Assembly: GCF_027257955.1 (NCBI RefSeq)
Contig: NZ_JANZNQ010000008.1
Coordinates: 62,001-126,000, forward strand
Length of the DNA: 64,000 bases
Source: Zhongshania aquatica
GTDB taxonomy: Bacteria; Pseudomonadota; Gammaproteobacteria; Pseudomonadales; Spongiibacteraceae
Direction: 5' to 3'
Shown here: positions 29,035 to 38,869 of the stretch, in pieces
Position numbering within the stretch: the first letter of the stretch is position 1
How the letters are laid out: the number at the start of each line of letters is the position of its first letter
Notes under the pieces: generated by a model
Told to the model about the DNA's origin: nothing
The model's database searches: none
The model's input: only the letters and a program-made list of their open reading frames with translations
Position numbers and translations under genes: made by a program

Positions 29035-29927
29035 TGCGCCGCTACCACATAAATTTAGTTCGCGGTTTATTGTTTGTCACCGCGCTGTTAGCGGCTCATG
29101 TACATGCTGATATTTGCGTTAACGACGACAGCGGTGCGCAACTCTGTTTAACCAAAGCCGCACAGCGCATTATCGCTTTATCACCCGGTGCAACCGAGTT
29201 GGTTTACGCAGCAGGTGCCGGCGACAAATTAGTCGCAGCAGTCAGTTTTAGCGACTATCCAGAACCGGCCAAAAATCTCCCTCGTGTCGGCAGTTATAAC
29301 CGTTTTGATCAAGAGGCGATTCTCGCCTTAAAGCCAGATTTACTCATAGGCTGGCTCAGCGGAAATCCGCGTGAACAGCTATCACAATTGCACTCACTAG
29401 GCTTGTCGGTTTACTACAGCGAACTACGCTCTTTCGAAGATGTTGCCTCTACACTAGAGCGCATCGGCGCATTAGCGGGTACCGATAGCACCGCAAAAAC
29501 AGCCGCGAAGAAATTCCGTGTTGGCGTAAACGATTTACGGACACGTTATCAAAATTCGGCGCCGGTCACTGTCTTTCAACAAATTTGGACAAACCCGCTA
29601 ATGACAGTCAATAACGAACACATCATCAGCGAGGCCACCCGTATTTGCGGCGGCGTAAATGTATTTGGTGACTTACCAAACTTAACGGCACGTATCGACA
29701 ACGAAGCGGTACTGGCAGCCCAACCAGAGGCCATCATCGCCGGCGGCATGGGTGAAGAAAATCGTGATTGGCTCAATGAATGGCGTCGTTTCAGTGGACT
29801 GACTGCCGTGCGCAAAAATAATTTATTTTTTATTCCGCCATCGACAATACAACGCCCAACACCGCGTTTACTGCAGGGCACTACCTTACTTTGCAAACAC
29901 TTGGACACTGCCCGTGGCCGTCGTTAA
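29034..29927 (+). CDS. btuF: Periplasmic cobalamin-binding protein BtuF
   Basis: The 297-residue class III substrate-binding protein has a signal peptide ending AAHVHA-DI. The helical-backbone lobes show RIIALSPGATELVYAAGAGDKLVAAVSFSDYP (split over two motifs) and PDLLIGWLSGNP, as in BtuF. It would hand cobalamin to BtuCD in the inner membrane. The ATG at 29034 (GGAG five nt upstream) is preferred over the GTG at 29028 because it overlaps the cobO stop. The 3' end overlaps btuC by 14 bp. Confidence 0.9.
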   Translation: MRRYHINLVRGLLFVTALLAAHVHADICVNDDSGAQLCLTKAAQRIIALSPGATELVYAAGAGDKLVAAVSFSDYPEPAKNLPRVGSYNRFDQEAILALKPDLLIGWLSGNPREQLSQLHSLGLSVYYSELRSFEDVASTLERIGALAGTDSTAKTAAKKFRVGVNDLRTRYQNSAPVTVFQQIWTNPLMTVNNEHIISEATRICGGVNVFGDLPNLTARIDNEAVLAAQPEAIIAGGMGEENRDWLNEWRRFSGLTAVRKNNLFFIPPSTIQRPTPRLLQGTTLLCKHLDTARGRR

Positions 29928-30918
29928 AACGAATAACGCCACAAGCGCACTACCGCGTTTTTTAACGCCGCTGCTGCTGCTATTTATCTTTACACTCGGC
30001 GCCTTAATACTGGCGATTACTACTGGCAGCGTACATATTTCTAATCAGGAGCTATGGCAGGTCTTAAGTGGCGGCGGTGAACCGTTGCACCGGACGCTGG
30101 TCTTTGAACTACGTCTACCCCGCGCGCTTTCCGCGTTTGCCGCAGGTGGCTTACTCGCTGTTGCCGGTGCTTTAATGCAGGTATTATTGCGCAACCCCCT
30201 AGCCGACCCCTATGTACTGGGTCTGTCTGGTGGAGCCGCTGTTGGCGCCTTAATCGCCATGCTCAGCGGACTAAGTGCGACGGTTGTTTCTGGCTCTGCG
30301 TTTATCGGCGCGATGATTTCTGCGGTCACCGTATTTGGTCTTGCCCACGGCACCGGTAGCTGGACGCCCACCCGCTTATTACTGACCGGCGTGGTAATTG
30401 CCTCTGGCTGGGGCGCGGCAATAACCTTTATGTTGGCGGTCAGCCCCAGCGATCAACTACCCGGCATGCTCTACTGGCTTATGGGCGACCTCGCCTACGC
30501 GCGCTCCCCGTGGATGGCGCTCACCGTACTTGCGATTATTTCTGTTGTTATGTTGCCATTGGGACGCAGCTTAAATGTGTTAGCTCGCGGGCAAATGCAA
30601 GCCGCTGCACTGGGTGTTTCTGTTCGGCCGCTAGAGTGGACAATCTATATTTGCGCGAGCTTACTCACTGCCTTTGCCGTTACCACCGCAGGCAGTATTG
30701 GCTTTGTCGGCTTGATTGTTCCCCATATGTTACGTCTGGTACTAGGCAACGATCAGCGCCTTATTTTGCCCGCCGCCGCCTTAGCCGGCGGCGCTTTACT
30801 TACATTAGCCGACACGCTGGCCCGCACCGTAATTGCGCCAGAACAATTACCCGCAGGTGTTATCACCGCCCTCATCGGCGTACCTAGTTTTCTATATTTA
30901 TTACACCGGAGTCGCTGA
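29914..30918 (+). CDS. btuC: Vitamin B12 ABC transporter permease BtuC (FecCD family)
   Basis: The 334-residue, ten-helix FecCD-type permease begins with GTG inside the btuF 3' end. Motifs LRLPRALSAFAAGGLLAVAGALMQ, RNPLADPYVLGLSGGAAVGAL and GSIGFVGLIVPHMLRL are typical of the family. Position between btuF and btuD identifies the substrate as cobalamin. Overlaps point to tight translational coupling. Confidence 0.9.
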   Translation: MAVVKTNNATSALPRFLTPLLLLFIFTLGALILAITTGSVHISNQELWQVLSGGGEPLHRTLVFELRLPRALSAFAAGGLLAVAGALMQVLLRNPLADPYVLGLSGGAAVGALIAMLSGLSATVVSGSAFIGAMISAVTVFGLAHGTGSWTPTRLLLTGVVIASGWGAAITFMLAVSPSDQLPGMLYWLMGDLAYARSPWMALTVLAIISVVMLPLGRSLNVLARGQMQAAALGVSVRPLEWTIYICASLLTAFAVTTAGSIGFVGLIVPHMLRLVLGNDQRLILPAAALAGGALLTLADTLARTVIAPEQLPAGVITALIGVPSFLYLLHRSR

Positions 30919-30920
30919 AA

Positions 30921-31703
30921 ATGTTATCCGCGACTGACTTAGTTATTGATATCCCAGAACGCAAAAGTGGTACGCCGCTATGTTTCGACGTTAAGTCTGG
31001 AGAAATATGGGGCATACTCGGCCCCAACGGTGCAGGCAAAACCACCTTATTACACACCCTTGCAGGGCTTAAAAAACCTCGCTCTGGAAAAGTGAATTTA
31101 AATAATAGCGATATTCAACAGTTACGCCGCAAACACGTTGCCCAGCAATTGGCGGTGGTATTTCAAAACAATGGTGAAGGCTTTCCCGCCACTGTATTAG
31201 AAACCGCCATGATCGGTCGCCATCCTTTTATTTCACCTTGGGATATTGAAACCGCAGACGATCTCGCTATCGCGCGAAGCGCACTGCAAAAATTAGAACT
31301 TAGCAATTTAGAGCAGCGTTTAGTCAGCACTCTGTCTGGCGGCGAACGCCAACGACTCGCCATTGCCACCGCTCTTTGTCAGAGCCCGAAGTTATGGCTG
31401 GCCGACGAACCTAGCAACCACCTTGATCTAAAGCATCAGGTGCAAATTATGGCGCTACTCGCAGAGCAAGCGGATAGCGGCTGCGGAATTATTCTTTGCC
31501 TACATGATTTGAATCTAGCGGCACACTGGTGCGATAAAATTCTGCTGTTGTATCCCAACGGCGACGCATGTTGGGGGGATGCCGATACCATGCTTACCGT
31601 TACAGCACTGGAGCGACTCTACGACCAAGAGCTCAGTATGATCTCCAGCGAAGGCCAAACTTATTTCATGCCCGTCAGCAGCAGGAACTCTCGCCGTGAC
31701 TAA
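30921..31703 (+). CDS. btuD: Vitamin B12 ABC transporter ATPase BtuD
   Basis: The 260-residue ABC ATPase has Walker A GPNGAGKTT, Q-loop VVFQNNGEGFP, signature LSGGERQRLAIATAL, Walker B LWLADEPSNHLD and H-loop CLHDLNLA. It energises BtuC. It starts 3 nt after btuC and overlaps bluB by 8 bp. Confidence 0.92.
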   Translation: MLSATDLVIDIPERKSGTPLCFDVKSGEIWGILGPNGAGKTTLLHTLAGLKKPRSGKVNLNNSDIQQLRRKHVAQQLAVVFQNNGEGFPATVLETAMIGRHPFISPWDIETADDLAIARSALQKLELSNLEQRLVSTLSGGERQRLAIATALCQSPKLWLADEPSNHLDLKHQVQIMALLAEQADSGCGIILCLHDLNLAAHWCDKILLLYPNGDACWGDADTMLTVTALERLYDQELSMISSEGQTYFMPVSSRNSRRD

Positions 31704-32355
31704 ATCCAACATCGACGATTTACGGTACAGCGCGGCAGATCGCGATACCGTCTATCGAGTCATGGCTGAGCGTCGCGACATGCGCCATTTCAGTGGAGGT
31801 CAGGTAGACGAAACCACCTTAAAGAAATTGCTTTCTGCCGCCCACCTCGCACCCAGTGTTGGTTTTATGCAACCGTGGCGATTTATTCGTATTCGCAAAG
31901 CCGAGCTACGCGAAAATATTTATCAGCTAGTCCAAGACGAAAGAATCAAAACCGCACAAGCACTTAATGAACGCGAAGATGAATTCATGCGTTTAAAGGT
32001 AGAAGGCGTGCGTGACTGTGCTGAACTACTTGTAGTCTGTTTAATGAACGGCCGCGACAAACATATATTTGGTCGCCGCACCCTACCAGAAATGGACTTA
32101 GCTTCCGCCTCCTGCGCCATTCAAAACCTGTGGCTGGCCGCTCGCGCGGAAGGTCTTGGCATGGGCTGGGTATCGCTATTCGATCCAGATTCACTACAAA
32201 ATTTACTCAATATGCCCGAGGGCTGTCGCGCTATTGCCGTGCTATGCCTTGGCCCTGTAGAGGAATTTTATCCTCGCCCCATGCTAGAGACCGAGCGCTG
32301 GGCTGAGCGCAAAAATATTGACGAATTGATAATGCAAGATGGGTGGCTGGATTAG
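31696..32355 (+). CDS. bluB: 5,6-dimethylbenzimidazole synthase BluB
   Basis: The 219-residue nitroreductase-fold enzyme cannibalises FMNH2 with oxygen to give 5,6-dimethylbenzimidazole, the lower ligand of B12. Motifs ERRDMRHFSGGQVD, LSAAHLAPSVGFMQPWRFI and EGLGMGWVSLFDP match BluB rather than generic nitroreductases. GTG start with AGGA upstream, overlapping btuD. Its presence implies aerobic B12 synthesis or remodelling, not only uptake. Confidence 0.93.
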   Translation: MTKSNIDDLRYSAADRDTVYRVMAERRDMRHFSGGQVDETTLKKLLSAAHLAPSVGFMQPWRFIRIRKAELRENIYQLVQDERIKTAQALNEREDEFMRLKVEGVRDCAELLVVCLMNGRDKHIFGRRTLPEMDLASASCAIQNLWLAARAEGLGMGWVSLFDPDSLQNLLNMPEGCRAIAVLCLGPVEEFYPRPMLETERWAERKNIDELIMQDGWLD

Positions 32356-32610
32356 GTCTGATGTCGGACGCGGTGGCTGCAGAACGCTGGACGGGAGACG
32401 CTTAAAATACTGCTCGAAGCTAGGTTGAGAAGTGGCAATATATCGCGGCCTGTCCACTTACGTCCGACGTCAGACACCCGACTTCCGACCAATCTTCTTA
32501 GCGTTTACCGTCTCCCATCTAGCGTAAAGCATTCTCAGAACACGGGAGACGCTAGGCGAAGAACACTAATTCGCTCGTCCGACTTCCGACACCAGACATC
32601 CGACGAATTA
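32356..32610. repeat. Cluster of dispersed short repeats between bluB and cobQ
   Basis: The spacer holds two intermixed imperfect repeat families in both orientations. Family A is CGTCCGAC followed by CCGAC/CAGAC steps: reverse copy near 32357-32372, forward copies near 32460-32490 and 32576-32605. Family B is CGGGAGACGCT: forward near 32391-32402 and 32542-32553, reverse (CGTCTCCC) near 32509-32516. One frame through it encodes TSD-rich peptide; that is a by-product of the repeats. It resembles noncoding intergenic repeat clusters and the two families could fold back on each other. Confidence 0.6.
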
Positions 32611-32627
32611 AATTAAGTGATACAACC

Positions 32628-34076
32628 ATGACCCTAACATTAATGATTCAAGGCACCACCTCAGACGCAGGCAAAAGTGTCACTGTCGCGGGGCTGTGCC
32701 GAGTATTTAAACGTCGCGGTTTGAGCGTAGCGCCGTTTAAACCGCAGAATATGGCATTGAACAGCGCCGTCACCCCAGAGGGTGGCGAAATTGGTCGCGC
32801 CCAAGCAGTTCAAGCACAGGCCTGCGGCTTGCTGCCGCACACAGACATGAATCCAGTATTACTCAAACCCAATAGCGATACAGGCGCGCAAGTAATTATT
32901 CACGGCAAAGCGCTGAGTAATATGGAAGCTCAGGATTATCACGCCTATAAAAAACGCGCCATGAGCGCGGTACTAGAATCACATCAGCGACTCAGCGAAC
33001 AATACGATGTGATCGTGGTGGAAGGTGCCGGCAGCCCTGCGGAAATCAATTTACGCGCCAACGACATTGCCAATATGGGCTTTGCTGAAGCGGTGGACTG
33101 CCCCGTGGTGATCGTCGCCGACATTGACCGCGGCGGCGTATTCGCTCACCTCGTCGGCACACTGGATTTACTTTCTGCCACTGAACAGGCGCGGGTTAAA
33201 GGCTTTATCATCAATCGTTTTCGCGGTGATATCGCCCTACTCCAATCCGGTCTAGATTGGTTAGAAGAGCGCACCGGAAAAAAAGTCATTGGCGTGGTTC
33301 CCTATATTCACGACCTTCACTTGGAAGCCGAAGACGCAATAGACAGCCGCCAACAACTGAATGACAAAGTCATTAAAGTTGCGGTGCCGGTGCTCACCCG
33401 CATAAGTAACCACACCGACTTTGACGTGCTACGTCTGCACCCCCAGGTAGATCTTTGTTTTGTCGGCAAAGGCGAATCAATTCCGCCATGCGAGCTAATC
33501 ATCATTCCCGGCAGCAAAAGCACACGCCGCGACCTAGAGTATTTACGCAGCAATGGCTGGGACAGCGACATTAACAAACACCTCCGCTATGGTGGCAAAG
33601 TGCTTGGGATATGCGGCGGGTTTCAAATGCTGGGTAAGACCGTTCACGATCCCGATGGCATCGAAGGCGATGCCGGTTCCAGCACCGGTTTAGGTTTTCT
33701 CGATATGGAAACCACCCTCGGCAGCGACAAAACCCTGCGCCGCGTTAGCGGCCAACTTATCGGCAGCGGCGCAAAAATTAGCGGCTACGAAATTCACGCA
33801 GGCATTAGCAGCGGCACTGCACTAAATACTCCCTTCGCAGATTTGGGTAGCCATAAAGATGGCAGCCGCAGTGACGACGGCCAGATCATTGGCAGCTATT
33901 TACATGGGCTATTTGATGAAAGCGATACCCGCAATGAATTGCTATCGTGGGCGGGCATCGCGCAGGTAGAACAACTAAATTACGCCGGTATTATCGAAAG
34001 TAATATTGATCGCTTGGCCGACTCTTTAGAAACACATTTGGATATTGATGAGTTACTAAAGTCATCGCCCACCTAA
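32628..34076 (+). CDS. cobQ: Cobyric acid synthase
   Basis: The 482-residue glutamine-dependent amidotransferase amidates adenosylcobyrinic diamide at four carboxylates. The N-terminal synthetase has the P-loop [20 protein letters not shown] and [12 protein letters not shown]; the C-terminal triad-type glutaminase domain shows [10 protein letters not shown] (nucleophile Cys) and SYLHGLFD (His). The length fits. It is the last B12 gene in this window; cbiB, cobU, cobS and cobT are not here. Confidence 0.96.
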   Translation: MTLTLMIQGTTSDAGKSVTVAGLCRVFKRRGLSVAPFKPQNMALNSAVTPEGGEIGRAQAVQAQACGLLPHTDMNPVLLKPNSDTGAQVIIHGKALSNMEAQDYHAYKKRAMSAVLESHQRLSEQYDVIVVEGAGSPAEINLRANDIANMGFAEAVDCPVVIVADIDRGGVFAHLVGTLDLLSATEQARVKGFIINRFRGDIALLQSGLDWLEERTGKKVIGVVPYIHDLHLEAEDAIDSRQQLNDKVIKVAVPVLTRISNHTDFDVLRLHPQVDLCFVGKGESIPPCELIIIPGSKSTRRDLEYLRSNGWDSDINKHLRYGGKVLGICGGFQMLGKTVHDPDGIEGDAGSSTGLGFLDMETTLGSDKTLRRVSGQLIGSGAKISGYEIHAGISSGTALNTPFADLGSHKDGSRSDDGQIIGSYLHGLFDESDTRNELLSWAGIAQVEQLNYAGIIESNIDRLADSLETHLDIDELLKSSPT

Positions 34077-34084
34077 CAAAAGAT

Positions 34085-35020
34085 CTAAGATTTAAATAAG
34101 CTACACAGCACGTCTCGTCCCTGGGGAATATAATCGCTGAAGCTACAAAAGCCGTGGATTTGGCCTGGCACACAGCGATGTTCAACGGTATTACCCGCCG
34201 CTTTCAGATTGTCCGCATAGAGTCTCCCCTCATCTGACAGTGGATCATATTCAGCGGTAATAATCATAGCGGGCGGCAAGTCAGTTAGATCGGCTTCCAG
34301 CAAATCAACATACGGCGTTTTTGCATCTGTGGCGTCACCGAGGTAATGCTGCCAAAACCATTGCATTTGTTCGCGGGTCAAAAAGTAGCCTTCGGCAAAT
34401 TTATGGTGCGAGTCAGTATCGCAATTTGGCGATGTTACTGGATACAGAAGCAATTGTTTTTGTATCGCCGGGCCACGTCGATCTCGAGTAAGGAGGCACA
34501 AAACCGCCGCAAGGTTGCCGCCAGCACTATCACCACAAACCGAAATGGCATTGGCATCAACACCTAAGGTTTCTGCTTCTTGATGCAGCCAAAGTAATGA
34601 GCGATACGCATCTTCCGGAGCAGCAGGAAAATGCGCCTCAGGTGCCAGCCGATAATCCACCGAAACCACAACCGCCTGACTGGCATTACACAGCGTTCGG
34701 CACATTCCATCGTGACTATCCAAATCACACATAACAAAGCCGCCGCCGTGATAGAACAACACCGCAGGCAACAGAGCACCACCATTCGCTTTAGCGTTTT
34801 CCGGATAATAGATCCGGACTCTTAGCGGGTCGCTCTGCCCAGGCTCGCTGTCGCTGGCCGCAATAGTGATTTGAGAATTCTCAACCTTAAATACCGGCTC
34901 AACAGCGCCACCGACAGTCTTAGCACTTTCCCGCAACACGGCAGGTGTGACATCAGACATTGGAAAACTAGGCTGACTATTAATAAACTCTAGTAAAGCT
35001 TTCACTTCTGGGGCTAGCAT
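34085..35020 (-). CDS. HSL-family alpha/beta hydrolase (esterase)
   Basis: The 311-residue esterase of the hormone-sensitive-lipase (family IV) type has the oxyanion HGGGFV motif, nucleophile GDSAGGN, acid DPLSDEG and IHGF histidine. It should hydrolyse short-chain or alicyclic esters in the cytoplasm. The ATG at 35020 has GGGAG 5 nt upstream; GTG 35026 is an alternative. It sits beside an SDR gene and near the Baeyer-Villiger monooxygenase, whose ester or lactone product it could hydrolyse. Confidence 0.88.
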   Translation of the reverse strand: MLAPEVKALLEFINSQPSFPMSDVTPAVLRESAKTVGGAVEPVFKVENSQITIAASDSEPGQSDPLRVRIYYPENAKANGGALLPAVLFYHGGGFVMCDLDSHDGMCRTLCNASQAVVVSVDYRLAPEAHFPAAPEDAYRSLLWLHQEAETLGVDANAISVCGDSAGGNLAAVLCLLTRDRRGPAIQKQLLLYPVTSPNCDTDSHHKFAEGYFLTREQMQWFWQHYLGDATDAKTPYVDLLEADLTDLPPAMIITAEYDPLSDEGRLYADNLKAAGNTVEHRCVPGQIHGFCSFSDYIPQGRDVLCSLFKS

Positions 35021-35072
35021 CAACACTCCCTTATTATTTTTGGTCTAGATAACATTCAGTCGCACACGCGAC

Positions 35073-35900
35073 TTAATCGCAAATCACCTGTTCAAAAACT
35101 GGATTCCGCTCGTTAAGCAAAGCGTCTGTCTTGGCGGCGTAAGTAGGCTTAAAATCAGGATGCGTGAATATCCAAAATGCATTGCGTTCAATAGCGTCGA
35201 GTACGTTCTCTGCCACATCATTCGGGGCCATACCTTGGCGAATACCATCGCGTAAAAAATCATTTAGCCGCTCTGCGCCGTGTTGCTTACCCTCGCCAGT
35301 ATCAATCGCATCCATAATATTACTAGTAACTTGAGCAGGACACAGCACAGAAATGCCAATCTTCGCACCCTGCGCCTGCAGGTCATAAAGCAAGGTCTCT
35401 GACAACGAAACCAAAGCATGCTTACTGGCACCATACGGGCCCATCAACGGCGAACTCAGCAGCCCCGCCAATGATGACGTGTTCACGATATGGGCTGGCG
35501 ATGCCTGCTCCAACATACGTGGCACAAATTCACGTATGCCATAAACAGCTCCTAGAAAATTGATACTCATGGTCTTTTGCCAATCGGCAACACTGCATTC
35601 CCAACTCAGGCCGTTAATCATAATACCGGCATTATTAAACAACGCATTCACTTGGCCAAACTGTGTATATGCGAGATCGGCCAAGGCATTAACCTGCAGG
35701 GGATCCGCAACATCGCAGACCATTATTTGATGCTCAATATTACGAAATTGTAAATCTCGACTTAAGGCTTCCAGCCTTGAATGACTAATATCCGCAGCAA
35801 CAATACGCATCCGTCTCGCAGCACAGGCGTTCACCAAACCCAAGCCAATACCACTTGCCGCGCCAGTTATAACTGCGACCTGTTGTTGATCTATTACCAT
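35073..35900 (-). CDS. Short-chain dehydrogenase/reductase (SDR)
   Basis: The 275-residue classical SDR has the cofactor motif TGAASGIGLG, NNAG (ALFNNAGIMING), catalytic Ser in VNTSSLAG and YGASKHAL (Tyr-x3-Lys). Asp after beta-2 (AADISHS) suggests NAD preference. Start 35900 follows GAGGAA. A C-terminal extension of about 40 residues carries EVNAFWIFTHPDF-like text typical of steroid- or terpene-associated SDRs. It is divergent from the LuxR-type regulator and cotranscribed with the esterase. Confidence 0.88.
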   Translation of the reverse strand: MVIDQQQVAVITGAASGIGLGLVNACAARRMRIVAADISHSRLEALSRDLQFRNIEHQIMVCDVADPLQVNALADLAYTQFGQVNALFNNAGIMINGLSWECSVADWQKTMSINFLGAVYGIREFVPRMLEQASPAHIVNTSSLAGLLSSPLMGPYGASKHALVSLSETLLYDLQAQGAKIGISVLCPAQVTSNIMDAIDTGEGKQHGAERLNDFLRDGIRQGMAPNDVAENVLDAIERNAFWIFTHPDFKPTYAAKTDALLNERNPVFEQVICD

Positions 35901-36076
35901 TATTCCTCGCCCTGCCAAAGCGCTTATTAACTTTATGAGGTACTAATGTGCAACCAATAGGCCAAACTATCATCGTCGAGATGGACTAGTACAAAGCTAA
36001 GTCATCAGGCTATGCTAGTAGACTGCTCTAGAAAAGCGGCAAACCATGTCAAAAGCCAATAAGTGACTCCGCCAAC

Positions 36077-37237
36077 ATGACGCACAATAAGAATGCTACC
36101 TATGACGTAAATACATTTAGCGAATTGCTAGAAAGTATCTATAGCGGCTTGGATGAAACGCCGCTTTGGCAGAAATTTCTGAGCCTACTACGGACAGAAA
36201 TGAACGCAAATATTTGCTTTCTTATTTTACGAAACCCCAACCCAGGGGATGCGGGTTTACTATTGAGCGACGGACTGCCATCAACCTTGTCTGAAAGCCC
36301 AAACAACGCCTACAGCGATGGCCTATACGCGATAGATCCCTTTGCAAATCTTCCCACCGGCCAAGTCATCACCCTGGAAGAGTTTGTACCCCAGAATCAG
36401 CTGCTACGAAGCGAATTTTATCTGCGCTGTATGAAACCCTATGATTTGTTACACAATCTTGGCGTAGACATACAGCTCGCTGACGGCATGCGGGTAAGTC
36501 TGAGAATAACCCGCGGTTCTGACGCGCCGTCATTTACGAGCACAGACAAGGAAAAAATAGCGCTTCTGGTTCCGCATTTGCAGCGTGCCATACTCTTGTA
36601 TACCAGACTACAAAAAATGGAATCCCAAAACACGCTACTCGACCGAACGGTGTCGCAATTGTCTTTGGGCACCATTATTCTCGACGAGAAACGTCAAGTA
36701 ATACACTGTAATCCGGTTGCTGATCGCATTCTGTCGAATAAGGATGGTCTTGGCCTAAACGGCCAGCAATTACAAATAAACCAAGGAAGTGAAGCAAGTT
36801 ATTTTAAGAAAATTGTTAATGATGCAATAAACGCCCACCGGCAAAATACGCCTTATATTGTGCAAGCCATGGCGATAACCCGAAGCAGCGGACACTTACC
36901 ACTAAACATCGTCGTGCGCTCTATGCCACAAGCTAGCCGTGTCGATGGCCAAGCGATTGCCGCAGTCGCCATATTCTTGAGCGACCCAGAAAATAAATCA
37001 CAGACATCAAGCGAAGTACTGGGCCAACTCTACGGCTTAACACCGGCGGAATCACGGCTCGCGATGGCCTTAGCCGACGGCCAAAACTTAGAAGACGCTA
37101 GCAACTTCCTGCATATCAGCCGAAATACCGCCCGCGCCCACCTACGCGCCATCTTTACTAAAACCGGCGTTACCCAGCAAACAATGCTAGTGAGCCTGCT
37201 ACTAAAAAGCGTCGCTGCCTATCTAGCAATAGAATAA
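36077..37237 (+). CDS. LuxR-type HTH transcriptional regulator
   Basis: The 386-residue regulator has an N-terminal sensory region without an obvious receiver domain, a PAS-like middle (SLGTIILDEKRQVIHCNPVA), and a C-terminal LuxR HTH: LTPAESRLAMALADGQNLEDA...ISRNTARAHLRAIFTKTGV. The C-terminal LLKSVAAYLA completes the fold. Its place between the divergent SDR/esterase pair and the monooxygenase suggests that it controls this catabolic island. The inducer is unknown. Confidence 0.85.
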   Translation: MTHNKNATYDVNTFSELLESIYSGLDETPLWQKFLSLLRTEMNANICFLILRNPNPGDAGLLLSDGLPSTLSESPNNAYSDGLYAIDPFANLPTGQVITLEEFVPQNQLLRSEFYLRCMKPYDLLHNLGVDIQLADGMRVSLRITRGSDAPSFTSTDKEKIALLVPHLQRAILLYTRLQKMESQNTLLDRTVSQLSLGTIILDEKRQVIHCNPVADRILSNKDGLGLNGQQLQINQGSEASYFKKIVNDAINAHRQNTPYIVQAMAITRSSGHLPLNIVVRSMPQASRVDGQAIAAVAIFLSDPENKSQTSSEVLGQLYGLTPAESRLAMALADGQNLEDASNFLHISRNTARAHLRAIFTKTGVTQQTMLVSLLLKSVAAYLAIE

Positions 37238-37247
37238 ATATGTACGA

Positions 37248-37318
37248 CAAAGTGCAAAAATAGTTTATCTGGACGATTTAAGCCCCGACGAACCCTCATA
37301 GGATAAGCAAAGTGCAAA
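37248..37318 (+). promoter_or_regulatory. Duplicated 11-bp element upstream of the monooxygenase
   Basis: CAAAGTGCAAA occurs at 37248-37258 and again at 37308-37318, exactly 60 bp apart, in the 118-bp spacer before the monooxygenase gene. The spacing is near six helical turns, so the two copies would face the same side of the helix. They could be activator sites, for example of the adjacent LuxR-type protein. Confidence 0.4.
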
Positions 37319-37355
37319 CAGGCGCTTTTAAAAAGCTATGTAAGGTATAGTCAAT

Positions 37356-38816
37356 ATGAATAAGAATAAGCAATATCGATACGTCATTATCGGCGCCGGG
37401 ATGGCGGGAATTTTGGCGGCTATCAAGCTGCTTGACGCTGGCAAAAAAAATGTTCGCGTTTATGAAAAAGCCGACCGGATCGGAGGCACATGGCGAGAAA
37501 ATACCTATCCCGGATTAACGTGTGACGTACCCTCGCACTCTTACACCTACTCCTTTGAACCAAACCCAAACTGGAGCCGGTATTTACCGCCAGGATCAGA
37601 AGTACAAGCCTATTTTGAATCGGTGGCCGCTAAATATCATCTAGAAGATATTATTTCATTCAATGAAGAAATAAACAGTTGCCAATTTATTGATAATCAA
37701 TGGCAAATTGTTACATCACTTGGCCATACCGATTACGCCGATTTTGTAATAGCGGCCACCGGAGTATTACACCACCCGCGCATTCCGAATATAAAAGGCA
37801 TGGACAGCTTTAAAGGTCATATATTCCACAGCGCGCGCTGGGATCACTCGGTGAAATTAGATGGTCAGCGAATTGCCGTTGTTGGCACGGGGTCGACTGG
37901 CGTACAAATTGTCACCGCCCTCGCAGACAGAGCGGCAAGCTTATGCCATTACCAACGCACACCGCAGTGGATTATGCCGGTCATCAACGGGGAATTTAGC
38001 GAGGCTGAAAAGGAGCTTTTTCGCACAGACGCCGCCGCACTAAAGCGCATCCAAAACGACCCAGAATTGGAAGCCAATATTGAGCGCTTTTCAGTAGCGA
38101 TAACCGAGCCAGATTCAGCCGCCATGCATGAAATCGAAAATATCGTGGCGCAAAATCTTGAGCTGTCTGTAAGCGATCCAATACTTAGGGAGCGTTTACG
38201 ACCAAACTATCGCGCCGCCTGCAAACGACTCATTTACTCGGAGGGCTTTTACAGCGCGGTGCAAAAACCCAATGTCGAGATCCTCATCGAAGGCGCAGAC
38301 ACGATTGAAGAATACGGGATACGTAGCCCCGACGGCACACTCAGAGAATTTGACATTATTGTGCTCGCCACCGGCTTTGAGGCCGACCGTTTTATGCGGC
38401 CAATGGCGATCACTGGCGAAAACGGTATAACTTTAGAGCAAGCCTGGGCCGACCGCCCAACGGCATATATGTCGGTATCAATTCCCGAGTTTCCGAACCT
38501 GTTTATGCTCAACGGGCCCAATGGCCCGGTCGGGAACTTCTCACTCATCGAAATAGCAGAGCAGCAGTGGCATTACATTAGTCAACTGATGGCATTAGTC
38601 GAGAGTGGCGACTACAGCAAAGTTAGCGCAAAACAATCTGCGCTGAATGACTTTGATGCAGCTCGTGTCATTGCAGCTAAAAAATCGATATTCGGATCGG
38701 GTTGCCAAAGCTGGTATCTGGATGCGCAGGGCGTTCCTGCGACTTGGCCATGGACTCGCGCCCAGTTTAAAGAAGCGATGCAGCGACCTGATATTTCCGC
38801 GTATAACTTAAGTTAA
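37356..38816 (+). CDS. Baeyer-Villiger-type flavin monooxygenase
   Basis: The 486-residue protein has two Rossmann motifs, IIGAGMAGI (FAD) and VVGTGSTGVQIV (NADPH), and between them the Baeyer-Villiger fingerprint FKGHIFHSARWDHS, which fits FxGxxxHxxxW(P/D) exactly. WRENTYPGLTCDVPSHSYTYSF is also characteristic. Such enzymes insert oxygen next to a ketone to give an ester or lactone. It is followed by an SDR gene and flanked by an esterase, giving a plausible alcohol-ketone-ester-acid route. Confidence 0.9.
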   Translation: MNKNKQYRYVIIGAGMAGILAAIKLLDAGKKNVRVYEKADRIGGTWRENTYPGLTCDVPSHSYTYSFEPNPNWSRYLPPGSEVQAYFESVAAKYHLEDIISFNEEINSCQFIDNQWQIVTSLGHTDYADFVIAATGVLHHPRIPNIKGMDSFKGHIFHSARWDHSVKLDGQRIAVVGTGSTGVQIVTALADRAASLCHYQRTPQWIMPVINGEFSEAEKELFRTDAAALKRIQNDPELEANIERFSVAITEPDSAAMHEIENIVAQNLELSVSDPILRERLRPNYRAACKRLIYSEGFYSAVQKPNVEILIEGADTIEEYGIRSPDGTLREFDIIVLATGFEADRFMRPMAITGENGITLEQAWADRPTAYMSVSIPEFPNLFMLNGPNGPVGNFSLIEIAEQQWHYISQLMALVESGDYSKVSAKQSALNDFDAARVIAAKKSIFGSGCQSWYLDAQGVPATWPWTRAQFKEAMQRPDISAYNLS

Positions 38817-38869
38817 AAAAATAGCGATATTTTATTCATTCTACATAAAAAAATAATGAGGCCTCTAGC

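Noticed and set aside
32425-32616. 63-residue frame between bluB and cobQ
   Set aside because: Its TSD-rich text is produced by the short DNA repeats; there is no family resemblance and no Shine-Dalgarno site.
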